Assembly (NCBI GenBank): GCA_046497225.1
Contig: JAWOGA010000007.1
Location: 1 to 25,278, forward strand
Origin: JAXHLG01 sp046497225
GTDB taxonomy: Bacteria; Patescibacteriota; Minisyncoccia; Moranbacterales; DUUL01
DNA length: 25,278 nucleotides
Direction: 5' to 3'
The notes below the pieces were generated by a model, which was not told the origin of the DNA, did not search any database, and was given only the letters and a program-made list of their open reading frames with translations. The stretch's first letter is position 1, and each line of letters opens with the position of its first letter. Shown here piece by piece: positions 12,863 to 21,004 of the stretch. The position numbers were made by a program, and so were the translations under genes.

Positions 12863-14296
12863 TTATAGTTTTTTGGACCTCATTAATAAACTTTGCAATT
12901 CTTTTTTGGATATTACTTTGAAGAAAAATAATCCCGAGAAATAAATCAGAGGAGACGTGATTAACAAAAAGAAGAAATTAAGATCTTTCAAAAACCACAA
13001 ATAAGCAAACATTAAAAAACCAGAGGTCAGCATAAAGATAAATTTTTCCACTCGAGGAAAGAAATGAAGTTTTTTATAAATAAATATTCCCGTTAAGAAA
13101 ACCACCAGCAACTCTGTGATGACAGATATAATTGCGGGAACCATATAGGAGGTTTCCGGGAATCTGGGGATAAAGTATAAGTTAGTAGAAATATTAAACA
13201 CTGCGCAAATCAAAAGAGCTATAAACATATATTTTTGTAAGCTGGCCGCTATTAAAATATTTATGAATAAGTTTCCGAAGAAAATTAATGCCAGAGCGAA
13301 TACCACCGTTTGAAGAACCGGGACGGAAGCTTGAAATTCCGGCCCCGCAATGATATTTATAATTCCATCTGCAAGCATCACGCCACCTATCACCAAAGGA
13401 ATCGTTAAGATAAAGAAAACTTTATAGTTTTCACTAACTATAAACTTAAATCTCTCTTTATTTTTATTTAGATTATAGGTAAAAAGAGGCATTGTTAGTC
13501 CCACGATCATGGCGGGGAAGAAGCTAACGTTTTCTATGACTTTTTGAGCGGCTCCAAATATTCCGACATCTTCGGGCGGGCGAAGCAAGGAGAGAAGTAT
13601 GGTATTTGATCTGAAGTAAACAAAAGTAAGGGCTGTTCCAATCCCTATGGGAATTGCTTGTTTGAGAAAATTTTTCCAAAAAGAGAAATCAAATGCCGGC
13701 TTGAATTTGACAAACTGGCGAGACATTAAAAAAATGAAAGAAAAGTTGATTACCATGTTTGCCAGCAGAGTGGAAATGATGAGATAAAATCCCCAATCAA
13801 GTTTTACCCCGACAATAATTAAGCCGACTTGAATGATTTTTCCCAGTAATTCCGCTCCGGTAATTCTGTCCATAAGCAGTCTTTTCTGAAACATTCCAAT
13901 TAAGACTTGGTAAAAGGATGAGAAAATATAAGAAAAAGCCACTAATACAATGGCTAATTTTAATTCCATTGGGTAGGGAAGCAAGGGAATGACCAGGGGA
14001 ACAATAATCAAAATGCCCAAGGAAATGAATACCCTTATTCCCAAAGCATTGGAAATAATTTTGTTTTCGTCGGCTTTGGGTTTAGAAATACGCATAGCCG
14101 TGGTTTGAGGCAGTCCCCAATCTCCAATAGCTCCAAAAAAAGGAAGAAAGGCTAAAGCGGTTGCGTACCATCCAAAGCCTTCTTGACCCAGATGGCGTGT
14201 AATTAAGCCAATAGCCACCAAGGCAGCCGCGGTGCTTAAAATTTTGGCAACGGAAGAAAAAATTACATTATAAACTATTTTTTTGGAAGTAGACAT
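12863..14296 (-). CDS. polysaccharide/lipid-linked oligosaccharide flippase (Wzx-like)
   Basis: A large integral membrane protein with about 12-14 hydrophobic helices, of the polysaccharide transporter (PST/MVF-related) family that flips lipid-linked sugars across the membrane. The start region KKIVYNVIFSSVAKILSTAA, ITRHLGQEGFGWYATALAFL and later FGAAQKVIENVSFFP are typical of Wzx-type proteins. I choose the ATG at 14296 (477 residues). A TTG at 14317 would add seven residues but lies inside the low-complexity AAATTCAAA tract. The gene runs into the glycosyltransferase gene nine bases downstream. What glycan is moved cannot be told. Confidence 0.88.
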   Translation of the reverse strand: MSTSKKIVYNVIFSSVAKILSTAAALVAIGLITRHLGQEGFGWYATALAFLPFFGAIGDWGLPQTTAMRISKPKADENKIISNALGIRVFISLGILIIVPLVIPLLPYPMELKLAIVLVAFSYIFSSFYQVLIGMFQKRLLMDRITGAELLGKIIQVGLIIVGVKLDWGFYLIISTLLANMVINFSFIFLMSRQFVKFKPAFDFSFWKNFLKQAIPIGIGTALTFVYFRSNTILLSLLRPPEDVGIFGAAQKVIENVSFFPAMIVGLTMPLFTYNLNKNKERFKFIVSENYKVFFILTIPLVIGGVMLADGIINIIAGPEFQASVPVLQTVVFALALIFFGNLFINILIAASLQKYMFIALLICAVFNISTNLYFIPRFPETSYMVPAIISVITELLVVFLTGIFIYKKLHFFPRVEKFIFMLTSGFLMFAYLWFLKDLNFFFLLITSPLIYFSGLFFFKVISKKELQSLLMRSKKL

Positions 14297-14302
14297 CTTT
14301 TT

Positions 14303-14336
14303 GATCTCAAAGCTCAAAATTCAAAAGTCAAAATAT
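14303..14336. repeat. low-complexity CTCAAA/AATTCAAA tract
   Basis: A run of CTCAAA and ATTCAAAA-like words upstream of the flippase gene. The same words recur at 2931-2960 and at 17285-17341, as described under the shared motif. Confidence 0.5.
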
Positions 14337-14641
14337 ATATATAGGCTGCTATTTTTGATTCCTTAAGCTAAACTGTCCTCAAATAAGAAAATCATGTTGC
14401 GCGTGATATTTAAAAATGCAGTTTGAATTAAATAAATACGAGCCAGTTGATAAAATTTGAAGATTCGGAGTTATTTATTCTGGATATTCTGAATTTTTGT
14501 AAAAACATTTAACTAAAAAACCGGAACACGATTATACAGCTTGCGAGTGAAACGGCGAATGAGTATCTATCTTTCAAAGTTTGCATTTCCAAAAAAGAGG
14601 ACAGGTTTTCTGTTTATGTTTTTTGTTTAATCTTAATTGTA
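14337..14641. other. gap between flippase and khpB, no gene seen
   Basis: This AT-rich gap of about 300 bases contains no convincing gene on either strand. A plus-strand frame that opens near 14503 continues into the antisense of khpB and is not supported by any recognisable protein content. No terminator with a clean stem is visible, though the khpB transcript should either end here or continue to the flippase. Confidence 0.4.
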
Positions 14642-15112
14642 TTAGCCCTTTGGTTTAATTATTACTCTTCTCTCCTCTCCCTCTCCGATACTTTCCGTTT
14701 CCAAATCACTTTTTTCGGCAACTTTCATATGGGCGATTCTTCTCTCGTAGGCATTCATTGGAGGCATTTCTACAGGTTCTTTAGTTTTTTGAACTTTGTC
14801 GATAGTCTCCAGAGTTTTTTCTATAAGAGCCTCTTTTTGGTTTTCAATGTAACTATTTACATCTACGGTGAAATTAACTCTTTCCCCTATCTTTTTAGCG
14901 GCAATAGCTCTTATGATATGTTGAAGAGCAAAAAGATTAGCGCCTGATCTTCCTATTAAATTTCTGGAATCTTTAGTGTGGATTTGAATATATATGGAAT
15001 CATCTTCCGGCATTGCATCATTGACGACGTAGATATTTGCTTGAATGTTCATTTTTTCCAAGACTTCCTTTGTTATTCCCTCTAATATTTTTTTTCTTTC
15101 CTCAAAACCCAT
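14642..15112 (-). CDS. khpB: RNA-binding protein KhpB/Jag (KH and R3H domains)
   Basis: A 156-residue RNA-binding protein related to Jag/KhpB, which works with YidC-linked genes and cell-elongation control in Gram-positive bacteria. The KH domain lies at about 25-80 with the GxxG loop GRSG (54-57) in RNLIGRSGANLFALQHIIRA, and the R3H domain at about 112-155 with Arg124-x3-His128 (YERRIAHM). The N-terminal Jag-N domain seen in Firmicutes is absent. It follows yidC on the same strand with a spacing of 51 bases, the classical order rpmH-rnpA-yidC-jag. The start Met is at 15112, and no Shine-Dalgarno sequence is present. Confidence 0.92.
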   Translation of the reverse strand: MGFEERKKILEGITKEVLEKMNIQANIYVVNDAMPEDDSIYIQIHTKDSRNLIGRSGANLFALQHIIRAIAAKKIGERVNFTVDVNSYIENQKEALIEKTLETIDKVQKTKEPVEMPPMNAYERRIAHMKVAEKSDLETESIGEGEERRVIIKPKG

Positions 15113-15163
15113 AATTTTATCTTAAATATTATTAATTGTATAGCCTTACTACTGCTTGATTAA

Positions 15164-15937
15164 TTATCCTTTAGCCTCCGCTGCCGGTTTTTCATCAGTT
15201 TTATTCTCTTTGTGCATAATGTAGTATTGCTGTCCTATCATAAAAATAGTAGTAATTAACCAGTAAAGCGGGAGGCCCGCAGGGAAGGTAATACCTATGA
15301 TAAAAGTTAAAATAGGTCCCATATAAAGCATTTGCTGCTGCATTATTTCTCCAAAATTAGGCTCCCCGTTCTTGTTTTTTTGGTCTTTTTTGGCGGGTTT
15401 ATTTTTTGTCATTTTCTGCATCATCATTTTGGATTGCCAAAATTGAAATCCGGAGGCAACAACTGCAAGCGGAATACTTCTTTCAGTTATATTTATAAGA
15501 CCGAAAAAAGCCATTTCTTTCAGTTGTCCGGGGTTTTCAACAAAACTATATAAGAGTTCGGAGCTTCCATTAAAGTCCATTACAGCCAAAAATACCCTAT
15601 AAAGAGCGATTAAAATAACTAGTTGAATAATAAGCGGCATACAGCCGGCAGCCGGATTGACCTTCTTCTTTTTGTAAAATTCCATTATGGCTTGTCCCTG
15701 CTTTTGCTTATCGTTTTTGTACTTTTCTTGTATTTTTTTAACTTCCGGCTGAATCTCCTGCATCTTCTTTTGAGACTCAATGGATTTTTTGGAGACAGGA
15801 AGCAATGCAATTCTTATTAGAACAGTAATAATAACAATACTCACCCCTAAATCCGGGATGATGTTATAAATTTCAATCAAAAGATTGAAAAGAGGTTGGT
15901 AGATAATAACTGTGAAAAAATCTGTTATAAATGACAT
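15164..15937 (-). CDS. yidC: membrane protein insertase YidC (short, OxaA-type)
   Basis: YidC places membrane proteins into the bilayer, alone or with SecYEG. At 257 residues this is the short form without the large periplasmic domain of E. coli. The essential groove arginine is Arg42 (VLIRIALLP), the cytoplasmic coiled coil follows (about 50-85, SQKKMQEIQPEVKKIQEKY), and NPAAGCMPLIIQL opens the next helix. No lipobox or cleavable signal is seen; the first helix (about 5-25) precedes the groove. The ATG at 15937 follows the rnpA stop codon with no bases between, implying translational coupling. Confidence 0.96.
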   Translation of the reverse strand: MSFITDFFTVIIYQPLFNLLIEIYNIIPDLGVSIVIITVLIRIALLPVSKKSIESQKKMQEIQPEVKKIQEKYKNDKQKQGQAIMEFYKKKKVNPAAGCMPLIIQLVILIALYRVFLAVMDFNGSSELLYSFVENPGQLKEMAFFGLINITERSIPLAVVASGFQFWQSKMMMQKMTKNKPAKKDQKNKNGEPNFGEIMQQQMLYMGPILTFIIGITFPAGLPLYWLITTIFMIGQQYYIMHKENKTDEKPAAEAKG

Positions 15938-16306
15938 TTAATTTGTTTTAATATTTAAAGAATTTTTTACTAATTTTGCATAGGTTAGAGCTTTTTTCAT
16001 CTGCTTTTGAGTTTGTTCCAGCCGGAGGTCTTCATTGAAATTTTTATCCAAGAAGAAAACCAAATCAAATCCCGGTTTGACTTCTTGGAGAAAGGTCTTT
16101 GCCGCTTCCCTAAGAATTCTCTTAGCTCTATTTCTCTTAACCGCCTTCTTAGAGTATCTCAAACCAACTGAAAAAGCAATCCTGCTGTGATCCAAGTTGT
16201 TTTCACAAAACTTCAAAAACAAAAAACTGCTTTTTACAGTCTTTCCATTTTTAAAAACCCGTTCAATATCTTTTTTACTCTTGAGTCTAAATTCCAAGGG
16301 TAGCAT
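15938..16306 (-). CDS. rnpA: ribonuclease P protein component
   Basis: The protein cofactor of RNase P, which trims 5' leaders from tRNA precursors together with the M1-type RNA. The RNR motif appears at about 53-67 (KKAVKRNRAKRILRE), the start LPLEFRLKSKKDIERVFKNG is family-typical, and 122 residues is the usual length. The gene starts 12 bases after the rpmH stop and directly abuts yidC, so it is the second gene of the operon. The RNase P RNA itself was not found in this window. Confidence 0.95.
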   Translation of the reverse strand: MLPLEFRLKSKKDIERVFKNGKTVKSSFLFLKFCENNLDHSRIAFSVGLRYSKKAVKRNRAKRILREAAKTFLQEVKPGFDLVFFLDKNFNEDLRLEQTQKQMKKALTYAKLVKNSLNIKTN

Positions 16307-16318
16307 CTCGAGACGTTA

Positions 16319-16459
16319 TTAGTTAACGGTCAAAGCCTTTCTCCCTTTGCTTCTTCTTCTTTGGAGAACTTTTCTGCCGTTTTTATCTGAAGACCTTTTT
16401 AAAAATCCGTGTACGCGGGATCTTTTCCTTTGCTTGGGTTGGTAGGTTCTTTTTGGCAT
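16319..16459 (-). CDS. rpmH: 50S ribosomal protein L34
   Basis: A 46-residue, very basic protein read from the ATG at 16459: MPKRTYQPKQRKRSRVHGFL, then KRSSDKNGRKVLQRRRSKGR and a short tail. The PKRTxQPxxRKRxRxHGFL opening and the GRKVLxxRRxKGRKxLTV end are the L34 signature. It heads the rpmH-rnpA-yidC-khpB operon. The promoter region is immediately upstream, with a TATAAT only about 17 bases before the ATG, so its leader is very short. Confidence 0.97.
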   Translation of the reverse strand: MPKRTYQPKQRKRSRVHGFLKRSSDKNGRKVLQRRRSKGRKALTVN

Positions 16460-16476
16460 ATAATTGCTAGCTAAAA

Positions 16477-16525
16477 ATTATACTTGACTAAAAATGATTT
16501 TAACAAGATAATTGTAAATAGTCAA
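16477..16525 (-). promoter_or_regulatory. promoter of the rpmH operon
   Basis: On the minus strand a consensus TATAAT (16482-16477) has TTGTTA (16506-16501) 18 bases upstream; a second, alternative pair is TTGACT (16525-16520) with TAAAAT (16502-16497), 17 bases apart. Both fire toward rpmH and overlap the opposite promoter. Confidence 0.5.
16484..16512 (+). promoter_or_regulatory. divergent promoter facing the ftsB-glyA side
   Basis: TTGACT (16484-16489) and GATAAT (16507-16512) are 17 bases apart on the plus strand. The promoter is interleaved with the rpmH promoter elements on the other strand, so the two operons could not both fire freely. Confidence 0.5.
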
Positions 16526-16600
16526 TGAAAAGTGGATTTTTTGAAAAATAATAGTTAACAAATATTTTTAAATCAATTTAATTCTTAAAATTTGAAAATT

Positions 16601-16714
16601 ATGTTGATAAAGAAAAAGAAAACTATAAAAAAAATACTGTGGATATTTATAGGGGTTTTAGGAATTATAGGGATGATAGGATTTACCTTGGTGCCTTTAT
16701 TGCAATCTCTTTAA
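16601..16714 (+). CDS. small single-pass membrane protein, 37 aa
   Basis: A 37-residue frame, MLIKKKKTIKKILWIFIGVL then GIIGMIGFTLVPLLQSL, starts with seven lysines in the first eleven residues and continues as one hydrophobic helix, giving an N-in membrane peptide. It lies 89 bases after a good promoter (16484-16512) and is followed by a tandem repeat and an AT-only hairpin. The distinct basic/hydrophobic division and the promoter support a real gene; I do not recognise a family. Confidence 0.5.
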   Translation: MLIKKKKTIKKILWIFIGVLGIIGMIGFTLVPLLQSL

Positions 16715-16731
16715 TTTATTGTTTTTAGATT

Positions 16732-16753
16732 ATTTTAGTAAAATTTTAGTAAA
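16732..16753 (+). repeat. 11-base tandem repeat ATTTTAGTAAA
   Basis: ATTTTAGTAAA is repeated exactly at 16732-16742 and 16743-16753 in the spacer after the small membrane protein. Confidence 0.8.
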
Positions 16754-16784
16754 ATAAGCGAAATTTTTGGCTTGATTAATTAGT

Positions 16785-16806
16785 AAAAATATTCTTGAAT
16801 ATTTTT
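16785..16806 (+). terminator. AT-only hairpin with T-run
   Basis: AAAAATATTC (16785-16794) and GAATATTTTT (16797-16806) are perfect ten-base inverted repeats around two bases. The stem is weak because it contains one G-C pair, but the T-run ends the 3' arm. It could end a short transcript of the 37-residue gene before the DivIC/FtsB-like gene. Confidence 0.35.
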
Positions 16807-16867
16807 AATTAGATTGCTAGAATTTTAAAAGAGGGGTGTGAAGTTAAAGATATTATTAAAATAAAAA

Positions 16868-17278
16868 ATGAAAAATAATAAATACTCAAAAAAACAAAAA
16901 AGGTTTAACTGGGGCTTTATTCTCTCTTTTTTGGCAGGATTGTCGTTGCTGGTTTTTATTTGGATAAATATTTCCGGGAAAATGCAGAAGAGAGAAGAAA
17001 TAAATAAGGAAGTTCAAGAACTGAAAGAGGAAATTAAGAAATTTGAAAAAGACAACAAAGAGTTGGATCAGCTGGTCCAGTATTTCAATACTGAAGAATT
17101 TAAGGAAAAAGAAATGAAAGAGAAACTTGACTTGGTTAAAGAAGGAGAAAAGGTAGTGGTTGTTAAAAAAGCTAGCACGGAGAATATTGTTCAAGAAGAT
17201 GATGCTCCAAAAAAAGCCGAGGTGTCTATGAGTAGACCTAATTATTATTACTGGTGGCAGTATTTTTTTGGGATATAG
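16868..17278 (+). CDS. septum-formation initiator, DivIC/FtsB family
   Basis: A 136-residue bitopic membrane protein of the DivIC/FtsB family, which links the divisome to peptidoglycan synthesis. A basic N-terminus is followed by one membrane helix (about 14-32, GFILSFLAGLSLLVFIWINI), a coiled coil (about 38-72, EEINKEVQELKEEIKKFEKD), and the family block LVQYFNTEEFKEKEMKEKLD and LVKEGEKVVVV (about 67-97). The extracellular tail ends in NYYYWWQYFFGI. The first ATG at 16868 gives a sensible helix position. Downstream glyA is 176 bases away across a low-complexity spacer. Confidence 0.88.
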   Translation: MKNNKYSKKQKRFNWGFILSFLAGLSLLVFIWINISGKMQKREEINKEVQELKEEIKKFEKDNKELDQLVQYFNTEEFKEKEMKEKLDLVKEGEKVVVVKKASTENIVQEDDAPKKAEVSMSRPNYYYWWQYFFGI

Positions 17279-17284
17279 CGAAAA

Positions 17285-17341
17285 AAATGCAAAATGCAAA
17301 TCTCAAAATGAAAATTTAAAATGTAAAAAATGTAAAATTTA
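17285..17341. repeat. low-complexity AAATGCAAAT-type tract
   Basis: Near-repeats of AAATGCAAA, CTCAAAATG and AAAATGTAAAA fill the start of the DivIC/FtsB-glyA spacer. CAAATCTCAAA at 17297-17307 is identical to 2950-2960. Confidence 0.6.
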
Positions 17342-17454
17342 ACGATTATTGAGATTCTTCTTTTATTTTTTAATTTTGAATTAAATCTAAGTCTAATGAC
17401 ATAAACAAAAGAAAACCTAAAAAAAGCCAATAGTAACAATTAAGTACAAATTCA

Positions 17455-18696
17455 ATGGATTATTCTAATTTAGCAAAAGAAGATGGGAGGGTGATGGAGA
17501 TAATAAAAAAAGAAAAAGAAAGGCAAATAAAGGAAATGGAGTTAATCGCTTCGGAGAATTATGTTTCCAAAGCTGTTTTGGAGGCAATGGGAAGTGTCTT
17601 GACTAACAAATACAGCGAGGGCTATCCCGGTAAGAGATATTACGGCGGTAATCAGGTGGTTGATGATGTAGAAAAACTGGCCATTGAAAGAGCGAAAAAA
17701 CTTTTTAATGCAGAGCATGTTAATGTTCAGCCTTTGTCTGGTTCTCCGGCTAATGCAGCTGTTTATTTTGCCTTTTTAAAACCGGGCGATAAGGTTATGG
17801 GACTCAAGCTGGATCATGGAGGGCATCTTTCTCATGGACATCCGGTAAACTTCTCCGGAATGCTTTATAATTTTGTTCAATATGAGGTTGATGATGAAAC
17901 CGGTTATATTAATATGGAAAAAGTGTCAGATTTAGCAAAAAAAGAGAAGCCCAAGATGATAGTGGCCGGTTTTAGCGCTTATTCCAGGGAGGTGGATTGG
18001 AAAAAGTTTAAGGAGATCGCTGATGAAGTTGGCGCATACACCTTTGCTGATATTGCTCATACTGCCGGCTTAATTGCAGCGGGAGAGATGAATAATCCGG
18101 CGGAATACTTTGATGTTATTTCTACTACTACCCACAAAACCTTGAGAGGCCCCAGGGGGGCAATGATTATGTGTAAAAAAGAACACGCCGAAAAAATTGA
18201 CAAAGCAGTTTTTCCGGGGATGCAAGGCGGTCCCCATGATCACATAACCGCTGCGAAAGCGGTGGCTTTCGGTGAGGCCTTGAAGAGCGATTTTAAAGAA
18301 TATGCTCGGCAAGTTATAGCTAATGCCAAAACTATGGCGGAGGAATTTTCATCTCAGGGTTACAGGGTGATTTCCGATGGTACGGATAACCATTTGATGG
18401 TGGTTGACATGACACAAAAAGACATTGATGGCAAGGAGGCGGAGGTTGTTTTAGAGAAATGCGGAATCTCAGTGAGCCGCTCCACTATTCCCAATGATCC
18501 CAATCCCCCTATGAGACCATCCGGTGTTAGATTTGGAACTCCTGCGTTGACAACCAGGGGGATGAAAGAAGAAGAAATGAAAAGAGTGGTTTCCTGGATT
18601 GACAAGGCTATTAAAAACAGAGAAAATGAGAAGATGTTAGACGAGATCAAAAGCGAGGTGGAGATTTTTTGTAAAGATTTTCCTTTGCCGGCTTAG
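17455..18696 (+). CDS. glyA: serine hydroxymethyltransferase
   Basis: SHMT moves the serine hydroxymethyl group to tetrahydrofolate, giving glycine and 5,10-methylene-THF, with pyridoxal phosphate as cofactor. The PLP lysine is Lys228 in TTTHKTLRGPRG; other hallmarks are IASENYVS (31-38), NKYSEGYPGKRYYGG (51-65), LSGSPAN (94-100), and DIAHTAGLIAAG. At 413 residues it has the standard bacterial length. folD follows 38 bases downstream, so the two enzymes of the folate one-carbon cycle are probably made together. There is no Shine-Dalgarno sequence at the ATG. Confidence 0.97.
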   Translation: MDYSNLAKEDGRVMEIIKKEKERQIKEMELIASENYVSKAVLEAMGSVLTNKYSEGYPGKRYYGGNQVVDDVEKLAIERAKKLFNAEHVNVQPLSGSPANAAVYFAFLKPGDKVMGLKLDHGGHLSHGHPVNFSGMLYNFVQYEVDDETGYINMEKVSDLAKKEKPKMIVAGFSAYSREVDWKKFKEIADEVGAYTFADIAHTAGLIAAGEMNNPAEYFDVISTTTHKTLRGPRGAMIMCKKEHAEKIDKAVFPGMQGGPHDHITAAKAVAFGEALKSDFKEYARQVIANAKTMAEEFSSQGYRVISDGTDNHLMVVDMTQKDIDGKEAEVVLEKCGISVSRSTIPNDPNPPMRPSGVRFGTPALTTRGMKEEEMKRVVSWIDKAIKNRENEKMLDEIKSEVEIFCKDFPLPA

Positions 18697-18734
18697 TCTT
18701 ATTAAAAATATTTGTAATAAATAATCAATTCCCA

Positions 18735-19589
18735 ATGCGTTTAATTGATGGCAAAAAAATTGCTGAAAAAGTAAAAGATGAAATTGTCGGAGAGATCTTG
18801 GAGAAAAATGGTCAGGATGTTAGTAATGTTCAAGATAGGCCAAACTTGGCTATTATTATGGCGGGAAGCAGGGAAGACTCTAATATTTATGTTAAAATTA
18901 AAAGAGAGGAGGCCAAAAAAGTAGGAGTAGACACTCATTTCTATCAATTAAATTCCGAAGATGGACAAAAAGAGTTATTGCAAATTATTAATCATCTTAA
19001 TCAAGATGAAGAGATTGATGCAATTTTAATCCAAATGCCCCTACCGGAAAGATTTGATGCCGATGAAGCTGTTTATTCAATTGATCCAAATAAAGATGCA
19101 GACTGCTTTCACCCAAAAAATATGAGGAAAATAAATGATTTTGAAAGCGAGTTTCTGCCTCCGGTTTTTGGGGCGATAAGGGAGATTTTAAAAGATATAA
19201 ATTTTGATTTTAAAAACAAGAAGGCTTGCATAATAGGAAATTCGGAGATTTTTGGAAAAAACCTGGGAAAATTTTTGGCTCTAAAAGGGGTTGAGAGCGA
19301 TTTTGTTAAATCAAGCACTTCAAATTTGGCTGAAAAAACCAATAAGGCTGATTTGTTAATTTCGGTTGTTGGGAAACCCGGTTTTATTACAAAGGATTTT
19401 GTCAAAGAAGATGCAGTGGTTATAGACGTAGGAATTGTGAATAAGAATGGAAAAGTTTTGGGAGATGTAAATCTTGAAAGCGTGAAAAACAAAGCATCCC
19501 ATATTACTCCGGTCCCCGGAGGAGTAGGTCCTTTAACGGTGGCTATGTTACTTAAAAATACTTTAACTTTATCTAAATTAAATAAATAA
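18735..19589 (+). CDS. folD: bifunctional methylene-THF dehydrogenase/cyclohydrolase
   Basis: FolD oxidises 5,10-methylene-THF and hydrolyses the methenyl form to 10-formyl-THF. Tyr52 and Lys56 (YVKIKREEAKK) are the active-site pair, QMPLP (100-104) lies at the folate pocket, and PVPGGVGPLTVAML near the C-terminus is the family signature. Two sites are unusual: the cofactor loop reads GNSEIFGKNLG where G-x-S-x-I/V-V-G-x-P is usual, lacking the proline, and DADCFHPKN has Cys in place of the common Gly of DVDGF. The protein of 284 residues is otherwise complete, and the pairing with glyA supports function; altered NAD/NADP preference is possible. Confidence 0.94.
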   Translation: MRLIDGKKIAEKVKDEIVGEILEKNGQDVSNVQDRPNLAIIMAGSREDSNIYVKIKREEAKKVGVDTHFYQLNSEDGQKELLQIINHLNQDEEIDAILIQMPLPERFDADEAVYSIDPNKDADCFHPKNMRKINDFESEFLPPVFGAIREILKDINFDFKNKKACIIGNSEIFGKNLGKFLALKGVESDFVKSSTSNLAEKTNKADLLISVVGKPGFITKDFVKEDAVVIDVGIVNKNGKVLGDVNLESVKNKASHITPVPGGVGPLTVAMLLKNTLTLSKLNK

Positions 19590-19661
19590 TTTTCAGTAAC
19601 TTTATTCGTGTTGTTGTCGGTCTAAATTTTGTGAAATTTTTTAACAAATAAAAATGCTTTA

Positions 19662-20984
19662 ATGAGGAAAAAAACAAAAATAGCGCTTATTTTAGCGGTT
19701 TTAGCGGCTTTGGGGATTGCTGGATATTTTTTGCTAAGACAAAATGAAAAAGAGGGGTATATTACAGAAAAAGCCGAGAGAGGGGATGTTGAGAAAAATG
19801 TTTCCATTACCGGCTCTATTGTTTCTGAAAAACCGGTTGGCTTGAATTTTGAAAGCCCGGGGAGAGTAAAAGAAATAAAAATTTCAACCGGAGAAGAAGT
19901 TGCAGAGGGAGAGATAGTAGCCGTTTTAGATGATGAAATTTTATCTAAGCAGTTAGAAAAAGCTCGATTGGCTCTAGAGAAGGCCTTAGCCGATTCTCAG
20001 ACCAATAAAGATAAAATTAGAGAGGCTGAAGAAAAGCTAGATAACTCCGAGGATTACTTGGAGGCTGTTGAAGATCATCAAGAAGAATTAGTGAAAGCTG
20101 CTGAGTTGGATTATGAAAATGCGGTTGCCTATTATGAAGATACCCTGGATTATTATAATGAGATAGTAGAGGAGTCCGGAGAAAATAGCTCGGTGGCAAA
20201 AAAAGCTAAATCATCTTTGACTCAAGCTGAAAATAGCAAGGAAAAAGCCAAGCAAGCGCTTAAAATCTCCAAAAAGAGTAAGAATTTGAATGTTGTTTCA
20301 GCTGAAAACTCTGTTGATTTGGCGGAAGAGTCACTTGAGTCTGTTGAATCTGATTATGCTAGCAAGAGTAGAGACTCTTCCGTGCAGTCAGCTAGGGCTA
20401 ATTATGAAATAGCCAAAAAGAAAATGGAAGATGCTTCTTTAAAATCTCCTGTAAATGGAGTTGTTTCCAAAATAAACTATGAAGAAGGAGAAGTAGTGGG
20501 GAATTCGGCAATGGAAAATTTTGGAGAAGTTATCACTAAAGATTACATTGTAGAGGCGGATATTCCCGAGTCTGATATTTCCGAAATTAGCATGGGTCAA
20601 AAAGCTCGAGTAAATTTGGATGCTTTTTCTGATGATAAGGAATTGGATGCGGAGGTAATAGATATTGACCCTGCTTCGACAGTGGTTCAGGATGTGGTTT
20701 ATTATAAAACCAGATTGAAATTTAATGCTGACAAGTTTAACATCAAGGAGGGAATGACGGCAGATATTGAAATCTTAATGGATAAGTCCAACAACGTAAT
20801 AAAAATACCCGAAAGAGCGACAAGAGAAAAAGAAGGATCTATTTTTGTTGATGTTTTTGATGAAAATAGAAATATTGTCGAAAGAAAAATTGTAACTGGA
20901 TTAGATGGAGATCAGGGGTATGTGGAGATCAAAGAAGGATTGAAGGAGGGTGAAGAGGTGATTTTATCGAAAAAAGAACAATAA
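19662..20984 (+). CDS. efflux periplasmic-adaptor-like protein (HlyD/MacA family)
   Basis: A 440-residue membrane-fusion/adaptor protein. One N-terminal helix anchors it (about 6-25, KIALILAVLAALGIAGYFLL). Then come the first half of the lipoyl-like domain (PGRVKEIKISTGEEVAEGEI, 66-85), a long acidic coiled coil (about 95-250, with many EA, SA and AK repeats), the returning lipoyl half (LKSPVNGVVSKINYEEGEVV, about 260-280) and a beta-barrel with AKV..LDAFSDDKELDAEV and IKEGMTADIEI (about 350-365). MacA-like adaptors pair with an ABC transporter such as MacB, but none is next to it here. In a cell with one membrane it may act without an outer-membrane tunnel. Confidence 0.88.
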   Translation: MRKKTKIALILAVLAALGIAGYFLLRQNEKEGYITEKAERGDVEKNVSITGSIVSEKPVGLNFESPGRVKEIKISTGEEVAEGEIVAVLDDEILSKQLEKARLALEKALADSQTNKDKIREAEEKLDNSEDYLEAVEDHQEELVKAAELDYENAVAYYEDTLDYYNEIVEESGENSSVAKKAKSSLTQAENSKEKAKQALKISKKSKNLNVVSAENSVDLAEESLESVESDYASKSRDSSVQSARANYEIAKKKMEDASLKSPVNGVVSKINYEEGEVVGNSAMENFGEVITKDYIVEADIPESDISEISMGQKARVNLDAFSDDKELDAEVIDIDPASTVVQDVVYYKTRLKFNADKFNIKEGMTADIEILMDKSNNVIKIPERATREKEGSIFVDVFDENRNIVERKIVTGLDGDQGYVEIKEGLKEGEEVILSKKEQ

Positions 20985-21004
20985 GATAATAATTAAATAT
21001 TACA

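Noticed and set aside
14503..14947. Long plus-strand open frame running into khpB
   Set aside because: It is the antisense of khpB, whose KH and R3H motifs are clear, and the frame has no recognisable content.
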